From: Symbiodinium natans
Lineage: Eukaryota; Sar; Dinophyceae; Suessiales; Symbiodiniaceae
Direction of reading: 5' to 3'
Assembly (NCBI GenBank): GCA_905221605.1
Contig: CAJNDS010000379.1
Location: 74,501 to 138,500, forward strand
Length of the DNA: 64,000 nt
The notes beneath the pieces were generated by a model. It saw nothing but the letters and a program-made list of their open reading frames with translations, did not search any database and was not told where the DNA came from. Both the position numbers and the translations under genes were made by a program. This document shows positions 1 through 11,485 of this stretch, in pieces; positions within the stretch are counted from its first letter, which is position 1, and every line of letters starts with the position of its first letter.

Positions 1-1823
1 TCCGTAATACCAGACTGCGATGTCTTTGCCGCGAAGACGTTCTTGAGATGAGCCTGCAGGACAGGCCGCAACTTTGACCATAGTGCAAAGGTTTTGCGAT
101 TGATGGTGACCTTGCAGTTCAGAGCGAACTCAAGCCCAAGACTGAGGCACTGTGAAAGCGCTTCACTGGCGTCCTTGAGCTGCTTGTTGTCGCTTTGCCG
201 ACAAATGTCGACTTGCTTCAGTGGCCCGTCTGGCAAACATCGTGCCAGACAACCCATCAAGTCGTCCAGCCACAATCGTGCACGTGTCATACCGTCTCCA
301 CCAAAGTCGTCGTCGTCCATCTCGATGTCGTCCTGCAATGTTGCTGCCTCACCATCTGCAAGAGGCCCGGCTGCAGCTTTGGCCTTTGCTTTCGACTTGG
401 CTTTTGCCTTTGATTTTCCCTTGGCTTTTGCCTTCGGTGCCTTTGCTGGCTTCTCAGTTGCAGCCAAGTCAGGAACACGGGGGCGTTTCGTTCCGCTTGA
501 TGCCCCGACACCGTCAGATGCATGTGACGCCGCTCTTGCCGCGTCGGCAATGGCTTGGCTTTGAAGCAACTTCTCCACAAATATGGCACCGTAGACAGAG
601 CAACACAACTTCTCTTCCACAAGCTTCATCAACGAGCTTTGCGGCCCAAAGCCTCTGCAGCACACGATGGCATGTAATCATGTTATTCATAAAACAACAT
701 GAAAGTATGAACCCCTGGATCGGCCACGCAGCTCACAATGTATGGAGGACGATGTTGTTGTTGCGTCGCCTGCACAGCCTGGCTCGAGGCTGACCCGTGC
801 GTAGCGAGGGGCGCTCCGTCAGTCGTGCTGGTCGGATCCAGCAGTGGAACCTCAGGCGGGGCACCGGCCCTGGCACTATGACGTTGATTGTTTGATCAGG
901 CCGCACACCGCCTCACCCTTACACTTACACCTTACAGCCTCACACCCAATGCACGCACTCAACAGTTGCGGCCAAAGCACACACAGTTTGCACAGTTCCA
1001 ACAGGCAGTGACCCAGCAGCCACGCAGGTTGTCCCTTGAAGTGCGAATCCATGATGGTTGCGAAGGAATTCATCGATCCCACAACTGACTCGTGGCTTTT
1101 CAGATCCGAATGCAAGAAATCTGTTTCTTCAGCAAAGAAGCGGTCCCACTCAGCGAAAATGCCAAAGCTCACCAACTTGCGCCGCAATGCTTTGGAATTT
1201 TTGAATCCCAGCACACTGTATTTCTCCTGCGATCCGCAGCAAGCAAGACATGACTCGCACTGGACCCATGCTACTTACTGAGCCTAGCCACACCTCATCA
1301 CATCAAAGCAATCCTTGTACTCGGACGAGTCAAGCCAGCTTGCGAACACGTCGTGGTACGAGTTCACAGACCTACTGGTAATCAGATTGCGATCGCAATA
1401 GGCACGCCACGCCTGCAAGGTTGTTCAGCATGAGCACGAGACAATGACAACAACAAACTCACATTGCAATCAACTCATCAATGCAACAAGTTGCACCTTG
1501 TCGACATCTTCGACACCTGTGACTAGCTCATGAAAGCTGATGCCCCCGCCGTGGTGAAAGTTGTTGTGAGTATCCTTGAGATACCTCGATTGCGGCGCGT
1601 AAAGTAAGCATTGCTGTCAGACTTCCAAAATGAATAGCTGTCGTCTGTCTGCAAAAATAATACAGCCTAGCAACGTCACCACGTCTCCAGGGGTTCGTGC
1701 GTGAAGCACACGGCACCCTTGCAAGCCTGCTTGAAGTGTGCTTTTCACTTGAGGGTTATCCGGAGCCTGCTCGTAGGCCGAGTAGAATGCCTCTGACCTA
1801 AGAGGCGAGTAGATTCTCATCAC
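1..1823 (-). CDS. Multi-exon hypothetical protein, 3' end beyond the window
   Basis: I do not know its function. Reading the minus strand, coding exons can be placed at about 1808-1672, 1613-1497, 1412-1302, 1226-946 and 654-1, and the last is open to the window edge. The introns 1413-1496, 1227-1301 and 655-945 are GT-AG and keep phase; the link between the first two exons is unresolved. The protein has a YSAYEQAP/ARTPGDVV region, then a FHHGGGISFHEL segment, then a Lys/Ala tract (KAKAKGKSKAKAKSKAKAK, about 370-460) followed by an acidic DDIEMDDDDFGGDG stretch. From memory this resembles a large dinoflagellate family of unknown function; that is not checked. The ATG at 1823 is only a possible start, and 5' exons could lie further right. 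The shortest introns (75-84 nt) avoid two in-frame stops near 1275-1285, so I treat the gene as intact. Confidence 0.6.
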
Positions 1824-2101
1824 ATTTGTTGCTGCTCTAGTCTAGCAACTGTGCTCCCACACGGTGCCCGCTGCCCCATGAATGTAGCAAGCAGTAAGCA
1901 GTAAGCAGTGAGTGATCAGTGACAAGGCTGTAAAACTGTAAGGCTGTGGCAGCGTTCCGTAAGTCACCGCCAGATAAGGACCGTTCGGCTTTTCCGGCCT
2001 GAAGTCCGGCACAAACTACTCTGTGACTCTGTGCAACTGTAGTCTGTCTCACAGACTTATAAATCATAGCCGCGTAGCCTGAATTAATTAGACTTTGCTA
2101 C
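1824..2101. other. Spacer between two minus-strand genes
   Basis: No convincing coding sequence. It contains short direct repeats (AGCAGTAAGCAGTAAGCAGTG, near 1890-1912). A 5' exon of the gene to the left could lie here, but I see no clear one. Confidence 0.3.
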
Positions 2102-2543
2102 TCAGCCGGGGGTCGCCAAAAGCCAAGGTTCACCACGGCAGCCTTCAAGTATGCCGTGTTGCAGGACACCACGAGTGTAGCGTAGGCGAATTGATAGTTG
2201 TTTCCTCGCGTTCAGGGGATGACGGATGATTCCTTTGTTGCCGTCCGGCAGAAACCACGGGACCGTCGTTGTGGCGTTCTGGTCCACCTGCAAGATGGCA
2301 ACTTGGAACTGACGACAACGCGACGACAATTCGACTGACTGACTGACATGATTGTGATCGTGCCTGGTAAGTCTGAAAAACAGCATCCTGCAAAGGTCTG
2401 CCACTCAGACGCCCGAAACGCTCGGCCAATGAGCGTTGGCCGTAGATTGTGTCTGATGCTTCCCGCAACGCCACAGAGCCAATAACACCAGCTGCTGCTG
2501 ATCCTGCTGATCCGGTGGTTGCCATTGGCACAGGTGCTGCCAT
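2102..2543 (-). CDS. Two-exon hypothetical protein, about 121 aa
   Basis: Function unknown. Exon 1 is 2543-2364 (60 codons) and exon 2 is 2287-2102 (61 codons plus TGA). The intron 2288-2363 (76 nt) starts with GC and ends with AG, leaving CAG|G at both junctions, and the frame continues in phase 0 across it. The N-terminal third is small-residue rich (MAAPVPMATTGSAGSAAAG) and is followed by a more ordinary globular-looking stretch (ASDTIYGQRSLAERFGRL and later TVPWFLPDGNKGIIRHPLNA). An in-frame TAG lies 15 nt upstream of the chosen ATG, so either this ATG is right or an acceptor falls in that short interval and upstream exons exist. No domain is recognised. Confidence 0.55.
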
Positions 2544-3112
2544 AGCAACAGGCTGCTAGTCCCAGCACAGCCCTTGTTGATGCAACAATCACAGCAATCA
2601 GCAGTCACCTTGCCCGACTGGCGACACACACGCAACAGAGCCTAATTACACACGAGCCAAAGCAGCAGTCAGTCAATCACAAGCTCAGCACGTTGCAAAG
2701 AGATTTAGTCAGAGTCATGTTCGTGTTGAATCGTGGCAGGAGATACACTCATACAAGCACAAGCACAAGCATAAATATCAGTTCAGTTCAACTGATTCAA
2801 CCGCTGAATCGCGCGGTGCATGCTGATCGACTCACGGACTGACCAACAACACTTTCCGGCACTTCCGACCAAGGCTTTTCTCGGCCTTTGCGGATCTGTA
2901 CAACTGTGCGATTTACAGACAAACTAAACTACCTGATCATGATTTGAATCATTGAGTTGAGTCATCATCGAATCGGGCCACTGAACCACTAGAATAGCCG
3001 CGCTGCCAAAATCCTTGCCAAACTGTCGAAATTTCGACTCGTGTGCGCGGCGCCAGGCGGTGCCTCTCACGTACAAGCATAACTAACACAAGTCCGAGCT
3101 AGTTAGCTCAAG
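2544..3112. other. Intergenic, no gene seen
   Basis: Between two minus-strand genes. It holds short simple repeats (ACAAGC units near 2755-2772) and Gln/Ser-like noise. I see no coding exon, RNA gene or clear promoter motif. Confidence 0.4.
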
Positions 3113-6100
3113 TTAAATGATACAAATGTTAATGTTCAATGCTAAACCGACTAACTCTGACTCTTCTTTCTTACGGGCCTTCTTCTGCACACAGCCAATG
3201 GCGTACAGCATTGCTAGCCCCACCGCCACGCTGTGCATGCCATTGCCGGCCTGGTAATCGGTCGAGTCATGTTCGTCTCACAATCATGCTGCCACAAGGT
3301 GTCGCCGGCTCACGAAACTCACAGAACGTGCCTGTTGCATTTGTGCCGAACGTGAGCGTGTTGGAGCTGAGCTCGCATCGCACGTGAAGCTGCAAGCCGC
3401 CACACCAAACGACATTGTCTTGTCAATTGGGAATCCTTGGCTCATCAGCGCCTCTGTGGAAAGAAGCCAGCGGCCATGCGCGTCGGACCTCGCACCAAAC
3501 CATGCTGCACAGAACACAAGTTAACACAACACAACACATCACGTGTGGTAACATTAACATACACACATACATATGTAAACATTGTAAACACTCAGATGCC
3601 TACCACAGAATACCAGCATTGCGGATCAGCGTGTGAAGTTTCGACCATCCGCTCATGGTAGCACTGAAGTTGGGATTTTGATTCAATGAATATGCACCGC
3701 CAGTCTTCCGTGTTCGGTACTCTGCCAGGAAATTGAACTCGACTGTCGTCAACGCACGCTCAAATGCCTTGCGAACAAGTTCAACATCATTCACGAGTGC
3801 ATGCTTGAAGGCTTCCAGGCTGGCGATACCGCACCCATCTACTTTTGCTCGGCTTTCAGGTCGAGAGCATGCCCACATCAATTCTTCCCAAATGTCCTGG
3901 AAAACAAAAGCAATCAAATCAGGCATCATGATATGTTATCAGGTCAGATATGGTCCTCGGCAGGAGAACCAAAGTATGAATCCCAAGCAGGCTCCATCGC
4001 AGCCAGCTCCTGACAATACTGCAAGTGAGCATCCGAACACAGTCAATGTGAGTGTACAAATCAGTAACCCTGGCACACCCTGGCAATCCTGGTTGTACTC
4101 GCCAAACCTCACAGGCGCCCTGAACATCTCCACGAACACGTTGACTGGCGCAAGTGCAGCACCAGTCTTCCACTTATGGCGTAGAATGCAGTACTGTCTT
4201 GGTCTCGTTATAGGCATGCCATACATGTTGGGGTCAATCAGCGCCACGGATACAAAGTATATCGCTCCCAAGAAATGCTCCGAGGTTGATGCGTCGAAAT
4301 TAATGACGTTCTCCTGGATTATCAGGGATTCCTGATAATCCCATCGTCGAGAAATCCAGCTGAGGAAGGCTTTCCACGTGACCCCCTGCTCGCGCATCAT
4401 CAAACCTCGCTGACTGTAATCCGTGCATGGTGTCCCTGCAACATGTAAATCAGCTGCACGATCGACCTCACACATCTGCCCGTGCTTGTAGCACCATGCT
4501 TTTCTGATTGTTGCTTCGCCCCTGCGCATCAGCGGCAACAGTACTTCATTAATTGCCGTGTCGTTGGCTGCCAGGACATCCAGCTGTGCGGCAATATGGG
4601 GACGCCAGAAGTCATTCATATCCCCGAAGACATGCTGTGGACAATGTGGGTGACGAAGCAACTCTTCTCGGGCCTGCGCAGACCACTCAACCGCCGACAT
4701 GTTGGCTGGCGCAGGGACATGAGATTTGTCCATGTTCAGCTCCGCGCAGATAGCTGTGCCCATCATGATGAAAGACGTAGCAGGAGTGTCAATGCCGGAA
4801 AATTCTGTAGACAGCGATGTTGCTCGCATGTCTTGTAGCAGTTGATACAAGTGCTCAGAATGGGCCGTGCGCTCCTGAGACACAGACTCACTGATGAACT
4901 GTACATCTGGGTCTGGGTCTGAGTCACATACATCCATCAAGTTGCAATCATGCTCACGACTCAGAGCTGCCATAGCTTGATCCACCACATGTTTGCAATT
5001 GCCTTGCTCGGCAACCGACCGACATATTCGCGCCACTCGCGCAGCATATGCCTTGTCACCATCAACGTCTTGCACCGGACACAGTCGAGCTGCAGCCACA
5101 TTCCTGCACAACACATGCATGAGTGATAACACCACGACAATCGCACACATGAGCACTCCAACATGTCCAACATGGCAATGCATGCAGCAGCACGGGTCCT
5201 AGCAAAGCGAGCGAATGTTGTGACTGCCCAGACCGGCCACATCATCAGCCTAAACACGGAGGGCTTGTGGCCGTTGCTGTGTGCACACATGGGAGTCGCA
5301 CTTGCCGAAGGCGTCGCCTCAGGAGACAACCCAACATTCATGCCTGGATTTGCTTGGAGGGTGGCATCGGCAGTTCCCGATACAGCCGTATCAGGATGCG
5401 AGTGTCCTGCTTGGAGTGTGGCTTCACATGTGGTCGTGTCCTGGCTGCCATGGCCGACGGTCGTTGCATGCACGGCATCCACGCTATCCGCTGCACCCAC
5501 ATCATCGTTTGTGGCGGCTATGCCCGCCTTTGCATCTTTCATCTCTGTCACAACATCTGAAGCGTTTGCTTCGTCCGACGTGGCCGGCGCCGTGGGGTTG
5601 CTTGCATCGTCCGTCTCAACCGCATCATTGGCAGTGGTTTTGCTCGCATCTTCAGTCTCCGCCGCCACACATTGCGCAGCGGCACTGCTCACATCTTTCA
5701 TCGCCTCTACATCTTCCTTTGCTGTCACATCATGTGTGGTGGCTTTGCTTGTGGTTTCCTTGACCATGTCTTCCATTGCATCCACCACCACATCATGCGT
5801 GGTGGCTTTGCTCGCGTCTTTTGTCTCCACCAGATCATCCATGGTGGTTCCAGCACTTTGTGTCTGTGTCTCATCCACAAGTGTGGATGCAGAAGCGTTG
5901 TTCTGCGCTGGCACACTTGGAGGCGAAGGTGTGTTGAAAAGATGCTGTATTCCTGCTTTCGTCACCAAACCAAATTTCACGGTTGGTGGTGGCTCCTGCG
6001 CAGCTGACTTGCTACCTTTGCTCGGTGCTTTCGGCTGTGGTGGTGATGGAGATGCTTTCCGTTTGGCATCTATTCTGGCCGGCTGCTTGCTCTTTGGCGG

Positions 6101-6377
6101 CGGCGGTGGCGGGGCATGTGGCTGTTTTGCCTTCGGAGTTGGCGATGGCTTAGAGTCGGGCGCCGCCTTGGTACACGCAACACAGCAAGAGTATGTTACA
6201 TAGCTGCAGAGCGAAATACATGACTTGCTTTTGACACTGACTTAAACAACATGTTGTCTCTGCATCCATAGTTGCAGCTGACGAGGCTTTCCCTCGCCGC
6301 TTTGGCGGGTTGCTCTTGGCAGCCGTGTGAGCGGGAGCGACCGGCTGCTTTCGTTTCCGAATCGGTGGTGACGACAT
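3113..6377 (-). CDS. C5-cytosine DNA methyltransferase-like protein, about 890 aa
   Basis: Expected to transfer a methyl group from SAM to C5 of cytosine in DNA. Exons: 6377 to about 6250 (donor unresolved), 6203-5250, 5103-4113, 3896-3614, 3504-3332 and 3250-3113 (TAA). Introns 5104-5249 and 3251-3331 are GC-AG; 3897-4112 and 3505-3613 are GT-AG; all four keep phase. C5-MTase motifs appear in order: I (EFSGIDTPATSF, ~4805-4770), II/III (AVEWSAQAREELL, CPQHVFGDM), IV with the Pro-Cys nucleophile (AGTPCTDYSQRG, ~4438-4403), VI (QENV, ~4315), VIII (RPRQYCIL, ~4205), a late GRWLLSTEALMSQGFP block and motif X (AGNGMHSVAVG, 3250-3220). The N-terminus has NLS-like PPIRKRKQP and PPKRRGK, a Pro-rich tract and a long Ala/Thr/Asp/Glu tract with repeated KATTHDV. 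Nuclear action is inferred. It could instead be a retroelement-borne MTase; no reverse transcriptase or integrase is seen beside it. Confidence 0.82.
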
Positions 6378-6784
6378 CACAAACGCATGTGACAGCTCAC
6401 TGACAGTACGGGGACGTGTATGCAAGTCGATGCAATGCATAATTGGGCGTTGCCATCTGGTATTATGTGTACACCTTACATATTGAGAAGCATGTTGAAT
6501 GTGAGCACTGCAGCATCATGCATGCAACACAACCTGATCAGCATGCAAAGACGTGCATCCAGCAACAACGCAGAGGGCATCAAGTCACTCATGAAGGAGT
6601 CTACGCTCAAAGTGATCAAACATGACGGGCACACACAACACCGTGGAGATGATTGACCTGAGTCAAGCAGTGTTTGCCCGTGAACAGCCCCATATGTAGA
6701 CAACAAATCCACATCTGCCAGTGAACGTCACATGTCTGCACACAACACGCATACATTGATATCACACAACTGTCAGGGCATTCA
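6378..6784. other. 5' flank of the methyltransferase-like gene
   Basis: About 400 bp between the likely start codon and the palindrome array. There is no coding exon I can support. It would contain the promoter and any trans-splice acceptor, but dinoflagellate promoters have no reliable consensus and I see none. The same sequence recurs at 9764-10170 with at least one substitution (6566 C versus 9952 T). Confidence 0.4.
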
Positions 6785-7490
6785 ATGTCCACGCAAAGCT
6801 AGTGTTTGCGGTCATGCCATGTCCACACATCAGGTACGCGCTACATGTATCCGTGGACATGTCATGTCCACACCCATATACTCGTGGACACCCCATGTCC
6901 ACACAGCCCGTGGTTGTGGACATTGAATGCCCACGAAACCCATGCAGGTGGACATTGCATGTCCACACCCCAGGTGTCCGTGGACATGCCATGTCCACAC
7001 CCAGAAAGCCGTGGACATCACATGTCCACACAGCCCGTGCCCGTGGACATTGCATGTCCACAGAAGCCATGCCTGCGGACGTTGCATGTCCACACACCCC
7101 ATGCCCGTGGACATTGGTGCACGTTAACAACCGTCGTCCGTGGACAACGTCGCGTGCCCACACAGCCCGTCCCGTGGACATTCCATGTCCGCGCCACCCA
7201 TGCCCGCGGACATCCCAAGTCCGCACCACACCTACCCGTGGACATCCCAAGTCCGCACCACACCTACCCGTGGACATCCCATGACCACAGCCCCGTTGCC
7301 CGTGGACATCCCATGTCCACACCCCACCCTGCATGTGGACATTCCATGGCCACACCCCACTCTTCCCGCGGAGATCCAATGACCACACCCCACCATGCCC
7401 GTGGGCATCCCATGACCGCAAACTGTTCATGCAGGCATCCCGTGTCCACATCCCGCCTGCCTGTGGACATTCCACTACCACAAAGTAATT
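6785..7490. repeat. Array of about 20 imperfect palindromes, 32-bp period
   Basis: Core units begin near 6853, 6884, 6916, 6948, 6980, 7011, 7043, 7075, 7107, 7140, 7174, 7206, 7238, 7270, 7302, 7335, 7368, 7401, 7431 and 7463, a spacing of 30-34 bp, nearly always 32. Each has a 19-bp dyad, GTGGACAT-NNN-ATGTCCAC, and a ~13-bp C-rich linker often ending CCATGCCC. Right-hand units are more degraded (ATGACCAC, AAGTCCGC). Long open frames run through it on both strands only because the period and composition avoid stops; they are not genes. It sits about 400 bp upstream of the methyltransferase-like start codon. Confidence 0.9.
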
Positions 7491-7589
7491 GCCCATTAAC
7501 ATCAAGTGTTCATACCAACCGGAAGCCCACCACAGATGTACATCAAACATGTCACACTAGGAATCCTCAGCAAGTGCATCAGCGATACT

Positions 7590-7815
7590 GGTGTGCCCCT
7601 AGCCCCTAAACCCTAACCCTAACACTAGACCCTACAGCCTGAACCCTAAACCCTACACCTTACACCCCCCAAACTTTACACCCTAAACACTAAGCCCTAA
7701 ACCCTAAACCCCTACACCTTACACCCTGATCCCTAAGCCCTAAGCCCTACACCCTGCACCCTGCACCCTATGCCCCACACCCTAATAAACACTAACCCTA
7801 AACCCCAACCCTACC
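7590..7815. repeat. Degenerate CCCTAAA telomere-like tract
   Basis: About 225 bp of CCCTAAA-type units with many variants (CCCTACACC, CCCTGCACC, CCCTAAGCC). It is interstitial, not a chromosome end, because non-repeat sequence follows on both sides. A copy lies at 10976-11201. Confidence 0.8.
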
Positions 7816-8106
7816 AACAATACACACTGGCTCAGGCTGATCAATCATGAATCATGTGATGCACTCTCAGCTGCCCACACGTGGAAGTCATCTGTCGAGC
7901 CTTGGTAGCACACGGATGCAACGCTATACAACAGTGCTTTGATTGTAGAGAGCCACTCATCGTATATGCTTATATGCGCCCACTGCTTGCACTACGTCTG
8001 TCTTTTCCCAGGTGCTCGAGATCCCTTGAGACTTCAGATCAAAACAAACTCCACACAGGTGACACGGCTGCTGCGTGCTGCTATGTGCTGATTCCTACCC
8101 TACCGC

Positions 8107-8206
8107 NNNNNNNNNNNNNNNNNNNNNNNNNNNNNNNNNNNNNNNNNNNNNNNNNNNNNNNNNNNNNNNNNNNNNNNNNNNNNNNNNNNNNNNNNNNNNN
8201 NNNNNN
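8107..8206. other. Assembly gap of 100 N
   Basis: Exactly 100 N, the usual placeholder for a gap of unknown size. It interrupts the second copy of the methyltransferase-like gene just before motif I. Confidence 0.98.
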
Positions 8207-9763
8207 TGCTCGCATGTCTTGTAGCAGTTGATACAAGTGCTCAGAATGGGCCGTGCGCTCCTGAGACACAGACTCACTGATGAACTGTACATCTGGGTCT
8301 GGGTCTGAGTCACATACATCCATCAAGTTGCAATCATGCTCACGACTCAGAGCTGCCATAGCTTGATCCACCACATGTTTGCAATTGCCTTGCTCGGCAA
8401 CCGACCGACATATTCGCGCCACTCGCGCAGCATATGCCTTGTCACCATCAACGTCTTGCACCGGACACAGTCGAGCTGCAGCCACATTCCTGCACAACAC
8501 ATGCATGAGTGATAACACCACGACAATCGCACACATGAGCACTCCAACATGTCCAACATGGCAATGCATGCAGCAGCACGGGTCCTAGCAAAGCGAGCGA
8601 ATGTTGTGACTGCCCAGACCGGCCACATCATCAGCCTAAACACGGAAGGCTTGTGGCCGTTGCTGTGTGCACACATGGGAGTCGCACTTGCCGAAGGCGT
8701 CGCCTCAGGAGACAACCCAACATTCATGCCTGGATTTGCTTGGAGGGTGGCATCGGCAGTTCCCGATACAGCCGTATCAGGATGCGAGTGTCCTGCTTGG
8801 AGTGTGGCTTCACATGTGGTCGTGTCCTGGCTGCCATGGCCGACGGTCGTTGCATGCACGGCATCCACGCTATCCGCTGCACCCACATCATCGTTTGTGG
8901 CGGCTATGCCCGCCTTTGCATCTTTCATCTCTGTCACAACATCTGAAGCGTTTGCTTCGTCCGACGTGGCCGGCGCCGTGGGGTTGCTTGCATCGTCCGT
9001 CTCAACCGCATCATTGGCAGTGGTTTTGCTCGCATCTTCAGTCTCCGCCGCCACACATTGCGCAGCGGCACTGCTCACATCTTTCATCGCCTCTACATCT
9101 TCCTTTGCTGTCACATCATGTGTGGTGGCTTTGCTTGTGGTTTCCTTGACCATGTCTTCCATTGCATCCACCACCACATCATGCGTGGTGGCTTTGCTCG
9201 CGTCTTTTGTCTCCACCAGATCATCCATGGTGGTTCCAGCACTTTGTGTCTGTGTCTCATCCACAAGTGTGGATGCAGAAGCGTTGTTCTGCGCTGGCAC
9301 ACTTGGAGGCGAAGGTGTGTTGAAAAGATGCTGTATTCCTGCTTTCGTCACCAAACCAAATTTCACGGTTGGTGGTGGCTCCTGCGCAGCTGACTTGCTA
9401 CCTTTGCTCGGTGCTTTCGGCTGTGGTGGTGATGGAGATGCTTTCCGTTTGGCATCTATTCTGGCCGGCTGCTTGCTCTTTGGCGGCGGCGGTGGCGGGG
9501 CATGTGGCTGTTTTGCCTTCGGAGTTGGCGATGGCTTAGAGTCGGGCGCCGCCTTGGTACACGCAACACAGCAAGAGTATGTTACATAGCTGCAGAGCGA
9601 AATACATGACTTGCTTTTGACACTGACTTAAACAACATGTTGTCTCTGCATCCATAGTTGCAGCTGACGAGGCTTTCCCTCGCCGCTTTGGCGGGTTGCT
9701 CTTGGCAGCCGTGTGAGCGGGAGCGACCGGCTGCTTTCGTTTCCGAATCGGTGGTGACGACAT
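8207..9763 (-). CDS. Partial second copy of the methyltransferase-like gene (N-terminus only)
   Basis: Corresponds to 4821-6377. It holds the exon with ATG at 9763, the acidic low-complexity exon 9589-8636 and the first part of the catalytic exon, 8489-8207. The gap cuts it before motif I, so none of the catalytic motifs is present. The one coding difference noticed (8647) is silent. If the duplication is an assembly artefact, this is not a separate gene but the other end of the same one. Confidence 0.6.
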
Positions 9764-10170
9764 CACAAACGCATGTGACAGCTCACTGACAGTACGGGGA
9801 CGTGTATGCAAGTCGATGCAATGCATAATTGGGCGTTGCCATCTGGTATTATGTGTACACCTTACATATTGAGAAGCATGTTGAATGTGAGCACTGCAGC
9901 ATCATGCATGCAACACAACCTGATCAGCATGCAAAGACGTGCATCCAGCAATAACGCAGAGGGCATCAAGTCACTCATGAAGGAGTCTACGCTCAAAGTG
10001 ATCAAACATGACGGGCACACACAACACCGTGGAGATGATTGACCTGAGTCAAGCAGTGTTTGCCCGTGAACAGCCCCATATGTAGACAACAAATCCACAT
10101 CTGCCAGTGAACGTCACATGTCTGCACACAACACGCATACATTGATATCACACAACTGTCAGGGCATTCA

Positions 10171-10876
10171 ATGTCCACGCAAAGCTAGTGTTTGCGGTCA
10201 TGCCATGTCCACACATCAGGTACGCGCTACATGTATCCGTGGACATGTCATGTCCACACCCATATACTCGTGGACACCCCATGTCCACACAGCCCGTGGT
10301 TGTGGACATTGAATGCCCACGAAACCCATGCAGGTGGACATTGCATGTCCACACCCCAGGTGTCCGTGGACATGCCATGTCCACACCCAGAAAGCCGTGG
10401 ACATCACATGTCCACACAGCCCGTGCCCGTGGACATTGCATGTCCACAGAAGCCATGCCTGCGGACGTTGCATGTCCACACACCCCATGCCCGTGGACAT
10501 TGGTGCACGTTAACAACCGTCGTCCGTGGACAACGTCGCGTGCCCACACAGCCCGTCCCGTGGACATTCCATGTCCGCGCCACCCATGCCCGCGGACATC
10601 CCAAGTCCGCACCACACCTACCCGTGGACATCCCAAGTCCGCACCACACCTACCCGTGGACATCCCATGACCACAGCCCCGTTGCCCGTGGACATCCCAT
10701 GTCCACACCCCACCCTGCATGTGGACATTCCATGGCCACACCCCACTCTTCCCGCGGAGATCCAATGACCACACCCCACCATGCCCGTGGGCATCCCATG
10801 ACCGCAAACTGTTCATGCAGGCATCCCGTGTCCACATCCCGCCTGCCTGTGGACATTCCACTACCACAAAGTAATT
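10171..10876. repeat. Second copy of the 32-bp palindrome array
   Basis: Same units as 6785-7490, offset 3386, with no difference noticed. It is part of the duplicated segment. Confidence 0.9.
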
Positions 10877-10975
10877 GCCCATTAACATCAAGTGTTCATA
10901 CCAACCGGAAGCCCACCACAGATGTACATCAAACATGTCACACTAGGAATCCTCAGCAAGTGCATCAGCGATACT

Positions 10976-11201
10976 GGTGTGCCCCTAGCCCCTAAACCCT
11001 AACCCTAACACTAGACCCTACAGCCTGAACCCTAAACCCTACACCTTACACCCCCCAAACTTTACACCCTAAACACTAAGCCCTAAACCCTAAACCCCTA
11101 CACCTTACACCCTGATCCCTAAGCCCTAAGCCCTACACCCTGCACCCTGCACCCTATGCCCCACACCCTAATAAACACTAACCCTAAACCCCAACCCTAC
11201 C
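10976..11201. repeat. Second copy of the degenerate CCCTAAA tract
   Basis: Same as 7590-7815, offset 3386. Confidence 0.8.
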
Positions 11202-11485
11202 AACAATACACACTGGCTCAGGCTGATCAATCATGAATCATGTGATGCACTCTCAGCTGCCCACACGTGGAAGTCATCTGTCGAGCCTTGGTAGCACACG
11301 GATGCAACGCTATACAACAGTGCTTTGATTGTAGAGAGCCACTCATCGTATATGCTTATATGCGCCCACTGCTTGCACTACGTCTGTCTTTTCCCAGGTG
11401 CTCGAGATCCCTTGAGACTTCAGATCAAAACAAACTCCACACAGGTGACACGGCTGCTGCGTGCTGCTATGTGCTGATTCCTACC
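11202..11485. other. 3' flank of the next gene, no feature seen
   Basis: About 280 bp downstream (minus strand) of the stop codon at 11486, also present at 7816-8099. It is neither coding nor clearly repetitive. No polyadenylation signal stands out, which is usual for dinoflagellates. Confidence 0.35.

Larger units (their letters stand above)
4821..8106. repeat. Left copy of a 3286-bp duplicated segment
   Basis: Matches 8207-11492 base for base at a constant offset of 3386, apart from two differences I noticed (5261 G/8647 A, silent in the MTase frame; 6566 C/9952 T). It ends exactly at the 100-N gap, while the right copy starts exactly after that gap. This is the layout of two overlapping contigs joined without merging, so the duplication may not exist in the genome. 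Confidence 0.95.

Noticed and set aside
1266-1300. Two in-frame stops (TAG, TAA) suggesting a pseudogene
   Set aside because: A 75-nt GT-AG intron at 1227-1301 removes both and keeps phase 0, so the gene is read as intact.
5163-6203. 346-codon plus-strand frame opposite the methyltransferase N-terminus (and its copy at 8549-9589)
   Set aside because: It is the antisense shadow of the Ala/Thr/Asp-rich exon; the minus-strand frame continues into catalytic motifs, this one does not.
6785-7490. CRISPR-like array (regular repeats with variable spacers)
   Set aside because: The period is 32 bp with only ~3-nt dyad spacers and ~13-nt related linkers; repeats are imperfect, there are no cas genes, and the genome is eukaryotic. 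It is a minisatellite of palindromes.
6762-7609. Long open frames of 160-267 codons on both strands of the array
   Set aside because: They exist in several frames at once and simply translate the 32-bp repeat (repeated CPHP/HVHT or MSTG units); no independent coding signal.
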